From contig CM041465.1 in assembly GCA_023213395.1 (NCBI GenBank), positions 109,685,741-109,749,740 on the forward strand: a stretch of DNA of 64,000 bases. Direction: 5' to 3'. Below are positions 33,077 through 43,540 of this stretch, piece after piece. This stretch comes from Cycas panzhihuaensis. Its lineage: Eukaryota; Cycadophyta. Numbering within the stretch: the first letter of the stretch is position 1; the number at the start of each line of letters is the position of its first letter. The notes beneath the pieces were generated by a model, which did no database searches, was not told the origin of the DNA, and saw only the letters and a list, made by a program, of their open reading frames with translations. The position numbers were made by a program, and so were the translations under genes.

Positions 33077-33596
33077 GGGTGACACAAAGTCCTGGTAGTC
33101 AATGAATAATGAAAGCAATACTCAAGAGGCAAGGAAAAGGGTGGCTGTGAAGGGTAGGAGGACCTAGCAATGAGGTTACCCAGGGTGAGAGCAAGCAGTC
33201 CGGCCACTAGTAGAGAGTGGTCGGAGGAAAAAACGCCTCCTGAGGAGCCGAAAGGTCGCTTCGGAAAGTGAAACATGCCCCCAAGTGGGGGAGCATACCC
33301 TTTGGGGACCCCAAGAGCAAGAAAGGACTACGGAAATAGGTCTAGGGCTACAAAACGAGCCAAACGAGTATAAACTCAGGCATGCACGGGAGTGGCACGT
33401 AAAACGAGACGGAAGGGCCCACAAAAAAGTGCAAAAATAAGGCACCATAAATGCACCTGTGAGAAGGTGCAAAAAGGGTGTCAAGAGAGCACAACAGGTG
33501 ATGGGGCCAGAAGGCAAAGGCGATCAGGTAAACGAGACGGTCCCAACAACTGTTGCGGGGCCAAAAATGGAAGAGGTGCCTGTTGGGGCCCCCACC
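33077..33596. other. Region between second RNase H and opposite-strand promoter (element E)
   Basis: No gene seen; equivalent to 8375-8892 of A. Includes a conserved GAGTATAAACTCAGGCATGC stretch near 33365. Confidence 0.6.
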
Positions 33597-33605
33597 TATA
33601 TAAGG
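33597..33605 (+). promoter_or_regulatory. TATA box of the opposite-strand gene, copy E
   Basis: TATATAAGG after GGGGCCCCCACC; 667 bases upstream of exon 2. Confidence 0.75.
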
Positions 33606-33763
33606 AAATTGAACAGAAAATGGATTCATTTTCACTGGCTCTCATGAGAAACCAGAGCCATTCCCTTACGCAGTAGAGCGCCACCCAACTTCAGAGGCAC
33701 GCAGGGAGAGATCAGACCGTTGGATCAGGGATTAGAGAGAGCCAGCGGGATTAGCAGGACGAG

Positions 33764-36157
33764 ACAGCGACAGCGAGACTGGATCTAGTGAGTGGATATC
33801 ACTAAACCCAACCCATTTTGAAGTTTGAATTTCATTGATTTTTAATGGTTTTCATGTGGTTTTAGTGCCCCTTATGGGCAATCAGAGGCCTCTTAGAGTC
33901 CGAATTGGACCCAGAAAGAGGTGGGGGACCTGGGCATTAGGGAGCCCTGGTCCCGGTGGGCCCCCCAGGGTCCACCAAAAGAATTTCTTTTGGTTTTGGG
34001 GCAGAAATCCCCCCTTTCGGGGGATTGCCATTAAATCTGCAGAATGATCGCATCTTGCGATCATTACCGCGGGACCCAATCGCCGCAGGACCCGCCCTAA
34101 ACTTAGCGGTACTGCTAAGTTCAGCGCGGTACGAAGATAGCAAAGGAGAAAAAGAAATATAAGGGCCAAAAGAGCCCCAAATCACAGGCAAAGAGAGTTT
34201 TGAGAGAGTAAGGAGTGATAGTAACTGACATGAAGCTAACTTGATCATTTTTTATGTGGATAGGCTGTCATCGCGGTGGATAACCATGAGAACGTAGGTA
34301 TGGCCATGTTGAGCTACATGGAGATGGCATCAAAGAAGGACAGGGAGATCCTGTAGAGGTGTGGACTATACAAGGCCCTCAAGACATCCCAGTATGCATC
34401 AGATCAGAGGTTGCTGGTCGACATAGTATCCCATTGGGATAGGAGGAGATATGTGTTCCACCTACCTCAAGTAGGTGATGTGATGGTCACGCTGAGAGAC
34501 ATACGACGGATACTAGGAGTATCGGCGATAGGGAGGCCGGTGAGATTGGGGACGCCAGGCGGCCTACGGGAGGCGACCACATTCTTCATAGGAGCAGATA
34601 GATGGGAGCAGAGGGGAGCTCCCCTCCAGACTATACTGATGTTAGGGATTCCTCGGGTGAGGAATCTGGTTATACTGTGCATTCTATTCTAGATTTCTCA
34701 GAAGCAGAACTATAGGGAGATACCGGGTGGATGGTTGGATACAGTTCACCGCTGCGAAGCTGGCGAGAGGATGGACTGGGCGACCCTGATAGCGACAAAC
34801 CTCGTCGCCTAGCTAGACACTATCAGGATGACCGGTAGAGGAGGGTTATCATATAGCACACTACTACAGTGTTGGTTTTTCGATCATTTCGTGGCAGTGG
34901 CACTAGCAGGGGGACCACACCCCATCACAGAGTGAGCCCCGATGGTCCATAGGTGGTAGACTCAGTTGAGAGGGACAGAGGACCGGGCCCATGTCTGACG
35001 ATCGGTGGAGGCGACATCATTGGACCTCCTCACCCTACCAGACTATGTAGCAGAGACCTATAGGACGGTGAGGTGGGACTGATGATGAGGCAGGCGAGGT
35101 AGGACCGCCCACAGGTGATGATGGCGGAGTCAATGGAGATGATGGGGCCGGCCCATCACAACCTGTAGGAGAGGCAGGTCCCTCAGGGATGGCAGGAGGT
35201 ACAGAGGGTCTATTCGGGGCTGCTAGGGGAGAGGCAGGCCCATGAGGAGCACAGGACGAGAGCATGGGACTCGTGACCAGGGCCCGCAGGCTGCGGATCA
35301 TGATGGGATTCGGAGGGACGAGAGTTGACCCGGTCCCTACGAGGAGGAAGGCCCAAGTAGAGGAGGTGCCAGAGGATGAGGCACCCGCAGCTGGCGGAGA
35401 GCCAAGATGAGAGGATACTGCATGACCAGAGGAGCTAACAGCCACAACAGGTGAGACTTAACCTTTTCCAGTGTCATTTGGCATTCAGATAGATATTTGA
35501 TTTGGTTTGATTATGGTACCTAGTGAGATACACATTGACACATAACATGTTGCATTGGTAGGTGCAGCAGAGATCTGGAGACTGATAGAGGCTGTGGTGA
35601 GGGAGACATTCCCTCAGGTGTATGCAGAGGGGCAACCGCCCATCCAGGCAGGAGATGAGCCTAGAGCGGCAGGCGCCCACATAGAGGCATTCGCCCCGTT
35701 AGTGAGGGCGAGGGACATATGGTCCACAGAGTCCCAAGAGCACGTGATATCCCAGGGACAGCTGCAGTAGGAGAGAGATGATACGAGGCGTGAGAGGGAC
35801 GAGCTATGCAGACAGGTGCAGGCTCTAGAGGCACAGGGCGGAGTAGGCAGAGATGCCAGGAGCAGAGTCTAGCTGGCGGTACTCACAGAGCACCTTAGAG
35901 TGACGGAGGAAGCACTCCGAGAAGAGAGGGATCATATCCAGGCCTGATACAATCAGCTGGTGGCATAGATGGCATCGAGGTCGAGCTGGAGCAGGATGCA
36001 TACCCACATGGTGGCGATGACCTCGAGATGACCATGAGATGAGGCGAGCGAGGTAGGCAGCTCGCGGAGGCCCAGGAGGAGCCTCAGAGGCATGTGGTCC
36101 CCAAGAGAGGGATCACATAGACCAGGAGATGGTACCCCAAGAGCGGGGTAGCAGTAG
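33764..36157 (+). pseudogene. Opposite-strand plant-mobile-domain-like gene, copy E
   Basis: The only copy with all three coding exons uninterrupted on the plus strand. Exon 1 33764-33787 lacks the ATG (ACA in its place) but keeps donor GTGAGT. Intron 1 33788-34263 (acceptor GTGGATAG). Exon 2 34264-35450: AVIAVDNHENVGMAMLSY, RRYVFHLPQVGDVMVTLRDI, RILGVSAIGRPV, FFIGADRWEQ, GGWLDTVHRCEAGERMDWAT, LLQCWFFDHF and a Pro/Gly/Ser-rich linker. Intron 2 35451-35561 (GTGAGA...TTGGTAG). Exon 3 35562-36157: RETFPQVYAEGQPPIQAGDE, a charged heptad-like helix region, and a basic tail ending PRAG before TAG. Several in-frame stops are TGG or CAG codons changed by one transition. Unknown function; probably nuclear if expressed. 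Confidence 0.7.
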
Positions 36158-36819
36158 AGTAGAAGGTGCACATATGATCTAGACAGGGGAAAGCACGGGC
36201 CTCCAGGGGGTGATATATAGGACCATATGATTGTACCCCCCCTGCAAGGATACCGGCTTCCCAAATGTATGATGTAATATGATTTTTGGATGTATATATA
36301 TATATGGGGTAATTGGAATCCCATTTTGACATGAGATGCTATGCATATATCATGTGTGGATGACATGCATGTTTATTTTGTATGTGGTAAATGTTATGCG
36401 TATTTTATGTTATGAGTGTTTTATTGTATGATGCACACATTCCCTTCCATGTATGGCTATATGTCTAATGGGAGCACACACACACATACGTCGTGAGTGG
36501 AGACGACAGAGAGGTGTGAGGTTAGAGAATAGAGCGGCAGACACATCTGCGGAAGAGCATAGCGGAATATGCGAAGGAAATGGCAGACAGGAGAGAGGAG
36601 CAATGGAGCTCCAAAGCGTCAATCTGGTTGGGGAGTGTCCAAGCAGGAAGACAAAAGTTCCCGAGAGGGTACAGGAATGTGGGTTCCGCTGAGGGAACCA
36701 GAGAGAAGAAGAAGGATCCATCTTAAATTGCCATTCTACCTGTGGTTAGGAAGAATGGGGACAACCTAAGATGGTAGTTTAGGCTCATTTCAGAGCAGGG
36801 TGAAGGGATCGCTAAAAGC
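36158..36819. other. Post-pol spacer of element E
   Basis: Gap between the 3' ends of two convergent coding units. Holds a TA tract at 36293-36305 and the inverse of the AAATGAGCCTAAACTACCAT segment near 36765-36790. No gene seen. Confidence 0.7.
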
Positions 36820-37870
36820 TCATGCGTAAAACTTTTTAAGGAAATTTCCATTAATAGCTTTCTCAAATTCAAGCCCTTCTAGAGTGGCTATCCTATAGGC
36901 ACCATTACCGAGGGATTCGATAATGACGAAAGGACTAACCCATCGGGGTTTGAATTTGGTCAAGCGATCATGGAGATACTCGAGCTTGAGGATGTGGTCC
37001 CCAGGAAACAAAGGACGGGAATGAAGGTGTTTATCGTAGGTCCTTTGTGAGCGAGCTTTGGATGCTAGGTTAGCCTGATAAGCGGCTAAGCATCTCTCAT
37101 CCAAAGCCTCGAGGTCCAGAAGGTGAGCCTGACGGATCGACTCCTTGTTGATGAGACCTCGAAGGGAGACTCGCAGGGAAGGAATCTCCACCTCTAGCGG
37201 GAGTATTGCCTCGGTAACGTAGACCAAGGAAAATGGGGTCATTCCCGTAGTGGAACGGATAGAGGTACGGTAAGCCCACAAAGTGGAGGCAGCTGAAGAT
37301 GCCAATCCTTTTGGGATTGAGCAACAGTTTTCTTGAGAATGTTGATGAGAGTCTTATTGAAAGACTCCACTTGGCCATTTGCCTGAGGGTAGTAAGGGGA
37401 GGAAGTCTTGTGAGAAATTTTAAACTTCTCACAAAGCTCATCCATCTCCTTATTACAAAAAGGAGTTCCATTATCAGTGCTTAGGACATCCGAAATTCCA
37501 AAACGGCAAATGATATGCTGGTAAATGAATGTGGCAATCATTTTACCAGGGGTAGTGATCAAGGAAATGGCCTCTGCCCATTTGGTGAAATACTCCGTGG
37601 CAGTCAAGATGAACTTGTGCTGTGACAACGAAGGTGGGGAGATAGCCCCAATGAGGTCTAGCCCTCATTAAGCAAAAGGCCATGGTGAAACAATAGGATG
37701 CAGGGCCTCGAAAGGCACGTGGGAAATGTTGGCGTGTTCCTGACATCGCCGACATTTCAGAGCAAAGGCGTGACCATCCTTGAAAAGGGATGGCCAGAAA
37801 TAACCCATGCAAAGGATCCTCTGAGCCATAGACTAGCCTCCAAAGTGACCTCCACAAATACCATGGTGGC
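36820..37870 (-). pseudogene. Integrase (element E)
   Basis: A zinc-binding segment with HHGICGGHFG and CRRCQ lies in a shifted frame at about 37700-37850. The core has GLDLIGA (first Asp, about 37650; the preceding Gln and Trp codons are TAA and TGA), STDNGTPFCNKEMDE (second Asp, about 37460) and QVESFNKT (Glu, about 37370). A frame change near 37290 leads into the last 161 codons: LWAYRTSIRSTTGMTPFSLV, PLEVEIPSLRVSLRG, LTKFKPRWVSPFVI and FLKKFYA. Confidence 0.86.
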
Positions 37871-38734
37871 ATTCGCGAAGTACCTGGTCATCTTCACAAG
37901 GTGGTGGCCTTGATGAAGGAGGATCCCATCAAAGGACCTCTTGTATAATACCTCATCCATGAGGAGGTATTGCCTGGCAGAAGTCCAGATAGGAGATCTA
38001 ACTTTACTACTAGCATCAGGGTGGTATTGTTGTTGTGTAAGATACCGCACTATGTCACCATACCACTCATCATCGATGAGTGGATGGGGAGAGACTCCCT
38101 GGATCGTCAAGATAGACTTATCAGGGAGAGAGTCATCAATAGGAGCACCAAAGGAGTTAGGGATAGGGGCATCTATGAGTTGCTCAGCCACTACCATTCC
38201 CTTCTTTGATTTTCGGTTAACGATATGGAGGTCGAATTCTTGAAGTAGGACGGCCCAGTGACCAGCCCTACCCATCAAATCTGAACGAGTCAACAAGTAT
38301 CGCAAGGGATCAGATTAAATGATCACCTTGGTGGTGTTGCTGAGCAAGTAGTGTCTGAACTTCTTGGTCGCATGGACCAAGGAGAGGCACTCCTTCTCGG
38401 TAGGGGAATAGTTAAGCTCAATAGCCACAAGGGTGTGGCTAATGAAATATATAGCTCTCTCGGTTCCTAAGTCATCCTCCTGAGCTAGCATAGCGCCCAA
38501 GGACTTATCAGTCACCGAGGTGTATAGGATGAAGGGCCTATCGAATTGAGGAGACACCAACATAGGAGCGGAAGCAAGGGCTTCCTTAAGTCATTCGAAG
38601 GCCTTTAGGGTCTTGTCAGACCAGGTAAAAGGAGCTCCCTTCTTCAATAGGTTCGTGAGGGGTTTAGTGCTCACAGCGAAGTTGGCTAAGAAGCGCCTAA
38701 GAAAACTAAGCCTCCCTAGAAACGACCTAATCTG
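37871..38734 (-). pseudogene. Ty3-type RNase H and connector (element E)
   Basis: ILYTSVTDKSLGAMLAQEDD (about 38535), ELNYSPTEKECLSLVHATKK, then a TAA for CAA just before SDPLRYLLTRSD. The connector has DSLPDKSILTIQ and EWYGDIVRYL. The start after the TGA at 38735-38737 reads QIRSFLGRLSFLRRFLANF, the usual thumb/connection sequence. Confidence 0.82.
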
Positions 38735-39858
38735 TCATTGAGTTCTAGGTGGCGGCATATCAAGGATTGCCTTGACCTTGTCAGGGTCAATCTGAATTCC
38801 TTGTTTGGACACAATGAACCCAAGGAGTTTACCCGAGGTAACGACAAGCACACACTTGAGTAGATTTAAACTGACGTGATACTTGCGGCATCGTGAGAAG
38901 ATGGCGCGCAAGTTGGATGGATGATGAGATCTGACATGGGAGAGACCCATCATATCATCCATGAAGACCTCCAATGTGCTGTAAATGAGGTCATAGAAAA
39001 TGAAATGCATGGCCCTTTGGTAAGTAGTGCCTGCATTCTTAAGACTGAAGGGCATCGCCTTGTATGTGAAGGTACCCCAAGGTGTGGTGAAGGCCATCTT
39101 GTGGCAGTCTTCAGGGGAGATCTGAATTTGATTATAGCCGAAGAATCCATCCATTAGGGACATAACTTCAAATCCAGCGGTGCGATCAATAATTTGATCG
39201 ATAAAGGGTAATGGAAAGTTGTCCTTAGGACAAGCATTATTGATGTCGCAGAAATCGACACATATACAGATTGCCCCATTCTTTTTAGCAACGGGGACAA
39301 TATTAGAGACCCATTTGGGGTAGTCAATGGAAGTAATAAGCCCAGCGTCTAGAAGCTTCTTGACCTTCATCTTAACGGCAGTCGAGAGCTTCAAGTGAAG
39401 GGGACGCTGCTTCTGGCGCACAGGGCAGGCGCCAGGAATGATGGTGAGGTTATGAGTGATAATGGAGGGGTCGATTCCTTTCATGTCAGCATAATCCCAT
39501 GCAAACACATCTCGGAACTCCTGGAACAGAAGGGAGTACTCCCTTATCTCATCAGGGGAACATTCCAACTCGACCTTAATGACCTTGCCAGGGGCCAAGA
39601 CTATGTCTTGGGTTGCCCCCATACACATGGTATTGCCCTCCTCAAAGTGGAGAGGAGCAAGGTCAATAGGAGGAGGTGGAATAGGAGACGGGATCAGATC
39701 GACAAGTGTGGATTCGATAGCAAGGATCTTCTGGTGGCCAAGCCTGTGGTGACTAGAAGGCAAGTTGGGTACAACACCCGCCAGATGCTCAAGCAGGGCT
39801 TCATCATCCTCAAAGTAATCCATTCCATGGATGACTTTACTTCGAGTAGAGGAAGCAC
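38735..39858 (-). pseudogene. Reverse transcriptase (element E)
   Basis: One uninterrupted frame of 362 codons from 39823. Leader with FAWDYADMKGIDPSIITHNL, then ICICVDFCDINNACPKDN, SLMDGFFGYNQIQISPED, TTPWGTFTYKAMPFSLKN and VFMDDMMGLSHVRSHH with the catalytic Asp pair. It ends PPPRTQ then TGA at 38737-38735, the same place as in D. It is the best-preserved pol segment in the window. Confidence 0.9.
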
Positions 39859-40203
39859 TAGAGGGAGTAGAAACAACGGGACTGTGATGGTCATCGGGTT
39901 ACTCAACTTCCTCGCGGGATTCTAAAGGAAAGTCAAAAGGAGGCTCCTCGGAAGGAGCGAAAGGTAATTCTTCGAAGCCATTACCTACAGGGGGTAACGA
40001 AGAAGAAGAATTGACGATGGGCAGGTCAACACGAGTGATAACATGTGACACGCAGGAGTAGCTAGCCTCACCAACAAGAGAGATTCTAGACGGGGATCTA
40101 GAACGAGACAGGTGCAACCTACTGATGCGGAGGAAAGAGATGGGGTAAAGACAATCCTCATCTTCATCGTGTGACTCGTCATCACTAAACAAAGCAAGGT
40201 ACC
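39859..40203 (-). pseudogene. Protease-reverse transcriptase linker (element E), part beyond solo LTR G
   Basis: Continuation of the protease frame after G: acidic SDDESHDEDEDCLYPISF, Ser/Arg-rich SRSRSPSRISLVGEASYS, then EELPFAPSEEPPFDFP. Same order as D at 26130-26420. Broken by frameshifts near 39900. Confidence 0.78.
40199..40203 (-). other. Target-site duplication GTACC (left) of solo LTR G
   Basis: GTACC here and at 42752-42756. The two sides join into the linker sequence seen in D near 26120. Confidence 0.85.
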
Positions 40204-42751
40204 TGAAACGCTCTCCACGGGGCAATGATCCAACGCCTAGCGGGAAGGACACAAAACCACAGGGCTAATAGGCTAAAGAACGAGGATCATACCTCGCGGG
40301 ACGTCCGTCTTGGCCGGGAGGCCTTGAGTGCAGGGACTGCAAGGTGCTGGTTGCTTCCAGTGGCGTGCAGGCGAGACCCTCCTACCCTTGGATGGCGGGA
40401 AGGGGAAAAGGAAACTCATGCCGCTACTTCTCAAGGCAATGAGAAAGCGGCGAAGGGGCAACCAACCGAGCGTGTCACGGGTAAAATATATGCAAGAGCG
40501 GCTAAGGAGGGATCGGTCACGGGATCTCAAATACCATGTCTGGCGGGTATAGCAAAGAAATGTACAAGTAAAGTAAATGCGAGTAAAAAGCAAGTACAAA
40601 CTAAATAGTTATTTCTTCCCTTTTCTTATGTTCTTTAACTACTAAAGCAAGTGTAAAGGAGCGTAAGAGCACGAAAAAGAGTATGGAAAGTGAGCGGAGA
40701 ATACCGGATCCGGCGGTTGAAATGAGACGCAGTGTTCGTCACAGTTGCGCTTCCTCCGTCGTCCTTCTCGTGTCACGACGTCGGTTGCAAGCGGTGATGG
40801 GGATCACTTACCTCCCGAAAGCAAATAAACACTAACTAAAGCGAAGCGATGAAAAGAAAGCTCAAAGCGACATAAACAAAGGGAGAACGTACCAAACAAG
40901 CGTCGGCCGTGATGGGTCGACCCTATGCGCCCCTTTGTTCCGAACGCTCCTGCAAGCAAATAAGCAGAATACCTTCCTCTCGAGAGAGAGGTTACGAGAT
41001 ACAAAAAGGTATGTATATATGTGCCGCAAGTAAAATAAACTAAGCTAGGAAGATACGGTTAGGCACTAACATGCAATGAAAGGAAAGCGAAGTCACGACA
41101 CATATGCAATCGACATACACCACCAACGCACCAAGCGGATCGAGTGTAGCCTCGGGATGGCTAACTCACCCACGAGAGGTCTCCACGGGATATAAGGGAA
41201 GCGATGCTAGCATGTAACAGGGGCCGGGTCGTGTAGCAACGGATAGCCTATACCAAGACGGGTATTCAAACCGAGCTCTCCAAAGCTTCTCTAGCCCGTT
41301 TCCTAAGCAAAAGCGGGAGATAAAGGGGAGAGGATAAGGGGCCGGAACCCTTGGGGAGTAGGGCGGCAGGGGCGGAACCCCACTATCTCCCTCTAATCCT
41401 CGTGTAACCCTTTATCTTGCTTGCCCAAGAAATGGCGAAGAGAAGGGTTGGAGGAAAAGGATGGGTTTAGGGGCAAGTGAGAAACTAGGCCTAGCCTAGG
41501 GCAACACTCAATGGGCCACAACCGCTACAGTTATTTGCATCAAATGAGCAAGGGAAACTCAAGGAAATACATGCACAAAGAGAGGAAAAGAATTGCAAGT
41601 AAGGAATGAAGAAATAAGAAAAAAAGCACTTAACAAGGGACACCAAATACCTCCAATGATGAGAAATGAGAGCATGTGGGTCCTTGGAAGCTTGGTGCGG
41701 TCCAACCAATGCCTATGAGGTGTTGTTGCATGTCCCTTGCAAGAGAATAAGGTAGTGGAACCTCATGCAAGTCAAAAGCTTGGAAATGGCTCCTTGCGAT
41801 GGTCTTTCTTGGTGAAAAATCCTCTTGAAAGCCTTGAGAATGTATGAAGAGGAAGAGTGCTTAGAGCAGACTCGTGAGGGGCAATGGCCTGCAACTCCGA
41901 CAATAGCGACCCTTTGTACCTCGATCCACAGTGTGGGAGGATGTCTCTTATCACTGTTTTTGTTCTTTGTCTCTTTGTGAAAAAATGCTCTAGGAAAGTT
42001 GAAAAGTGAGGTGAATAATGAAGCCAATGAATGAAAAAATGGTTTTTATGTCTTGAGTGAAGCAAGTGAACGTTGGGGGCCCTCGGGCGCCTCCAACAGA
42101 TTAGAACCACTTGGCGATTCATGAAAAATCGCGGGCAGCATCGCGTGTTTCTTTTTAAATTTTAAGCAGTAGTCTGCTTGATAAACTTAGCAGTCAGCTA
42201 AGTTTATCATGATGCCTTGGTACCGCTTGGGAACTCTGTGATGCAAGCTTAATTTATCATGATGCAGGCCGAAAAAAAAAATGTAAAATTAAAGTAAGAA
42301 ATCGGTCTTTAAGGTAAAATCATAAGTTAAACTCAAAATACATTAGTCAAGAGCGGTTTTAGGTCATGGGCATGTGCTCCAGCAGTGCAAAAGACCTAAC
42401 TAAGGGTTAAACCAGGCTTAGAAAGGGTTTGCAACATAAGCGGCCTTGTAACACGCATAAACAGGCTGGCAAAAGCATCCCGAAAGACCATGGAGACGTC
42501 GTGGGTGGCTGTACGCCATACGAGGTGTCGCATCCGCTTATGGATGCCCCCGCTGTGAGTCGTCATAGGCTAAAAGGTGCCGTTAGGCACATGCATAATG
42601 AACAAGCAATCAAGCAGTGCATATGGACGGGCACATGTCAATCAAACCATTCCCAATTCGCATAGCGATCATAAGTAAGCAAAGTAAAGGCATATACCTG
42701 CACAAACCTGTGTCGATGTGTCGCAAGTCCATTCCCGATAGCCGGGAAACA
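40204..42751 (-). repeat. Solo LTR G (third LTR subfamily)
   Basis: 2,548 bp, plus-strand TGAAACGCT...GGGAAACA, so on the minus strand TGTTTCCCGGC...GCGTTTCA. The first ~240 bases of its own strand (42751 downwards) match the LTR starts of A, C, D and E, including CCTATGACGACTCAC and GCGGGGGCAT. Most of the body is unlike the other LTRs. No internal sequence accompanies it, so it is a solo LTR, presumably left by recombination between two LTRs. Confidence 0.85.
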
Positions 42752-42756
42752 GTACC

Positions 42757-43540
42757 CATAACTCCCAATGCCAATAAGGGTGAACCGCGTGAGACTAGGG
42801 GAAGAAGATGCGGGATCTTCTTCTGATGGGTTAGGTATACCGATAGAGCAAGCCGAGACATGCGCGGAAGGACCTTGGTTTGCCGAATTGGTAGAATGAG
42901 TTTGTTTGGTAAATGGGCATTCATGGGGAATCACTCTCATCCATCCATCATGGATGGATTTAAGTTGCCCCTAAAGAGTCAAGCACACGGCTCCCATCTG
43001 ATCAAGCCATGGACGACCCAGAAGGAGGTTGTAGTCGACGTCGACGTTAAGGACTACAAGATCGGTAAGAACGGTCTTGCCCTCAAGGATGAGTGGAATC
43101 GTGACAGATCCCAAAGGGGTCTTCTCACTACCATCATAACCTTGGCATCGCCATGGAACAGGTTCCAAGGTGGAGATACCAAGCTCTTGCATGACACACA
43201 AGGGCATGGCATTGACAGAAGAACCATTGTCAACAACTATCCTTTGAAGGGTACAATCGGGTGTATCGATAGTGATAGTGAATAGGAATTTCCACTGACG
43301 TTCCCTTTCACCGGCGGGAGGAAGGTCCTTAGGATCAAATGAGATAACGGGTCCACAACTTTGGGTAATGCCCAAAGCGTGGACAGGTACATCACTCGAT
43401 CCTAAAGCTTCCAGAAGGAGGGCCCGTTGCTCGGGACAACTCCTTAGAACGTCCATCAAGGACATTCCTGCAGCAACAGTATGAAGCTCGTCCATGATGG
43501 AGAAGGGCTTACCCTTCACCGTAGGCTGGGTAAGTACCCT
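42757..43540 (-). pseudogene. Aspartic protease (element E), part before solo LTR G
   Basis: Open from KGKPFSIMDELHTVAAGMSL (about 43519) through DVPVHALGITQSCGPVISFD, active site IVVDNGSSVNAMP (about 43220) and YNLLLGRPWLDQMG (about 43010). A short shift near 42970 precedes RVIPHECPFTKQT and LTRFT. Continues at 40203 after G. Confidence 0.85.

Noticed and set aside
34264-36157. Opposite-strand gene as an envelope-like gene
   Set aside because: No signal peptide, no strong transmembrane segment and no fusion motif are seen. The core fits a plant-mobile-domain-like fold better, and the orientation is wrong for env.
37941-38243. Plus-strand ORFs over the pol genes of E (for example 37941-38243, 39395-39925)
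   Set aside because: They are antisense shadows of integrase, RNase H and reverse transcriptase, with no homology among copies beyond that imposed by pol.
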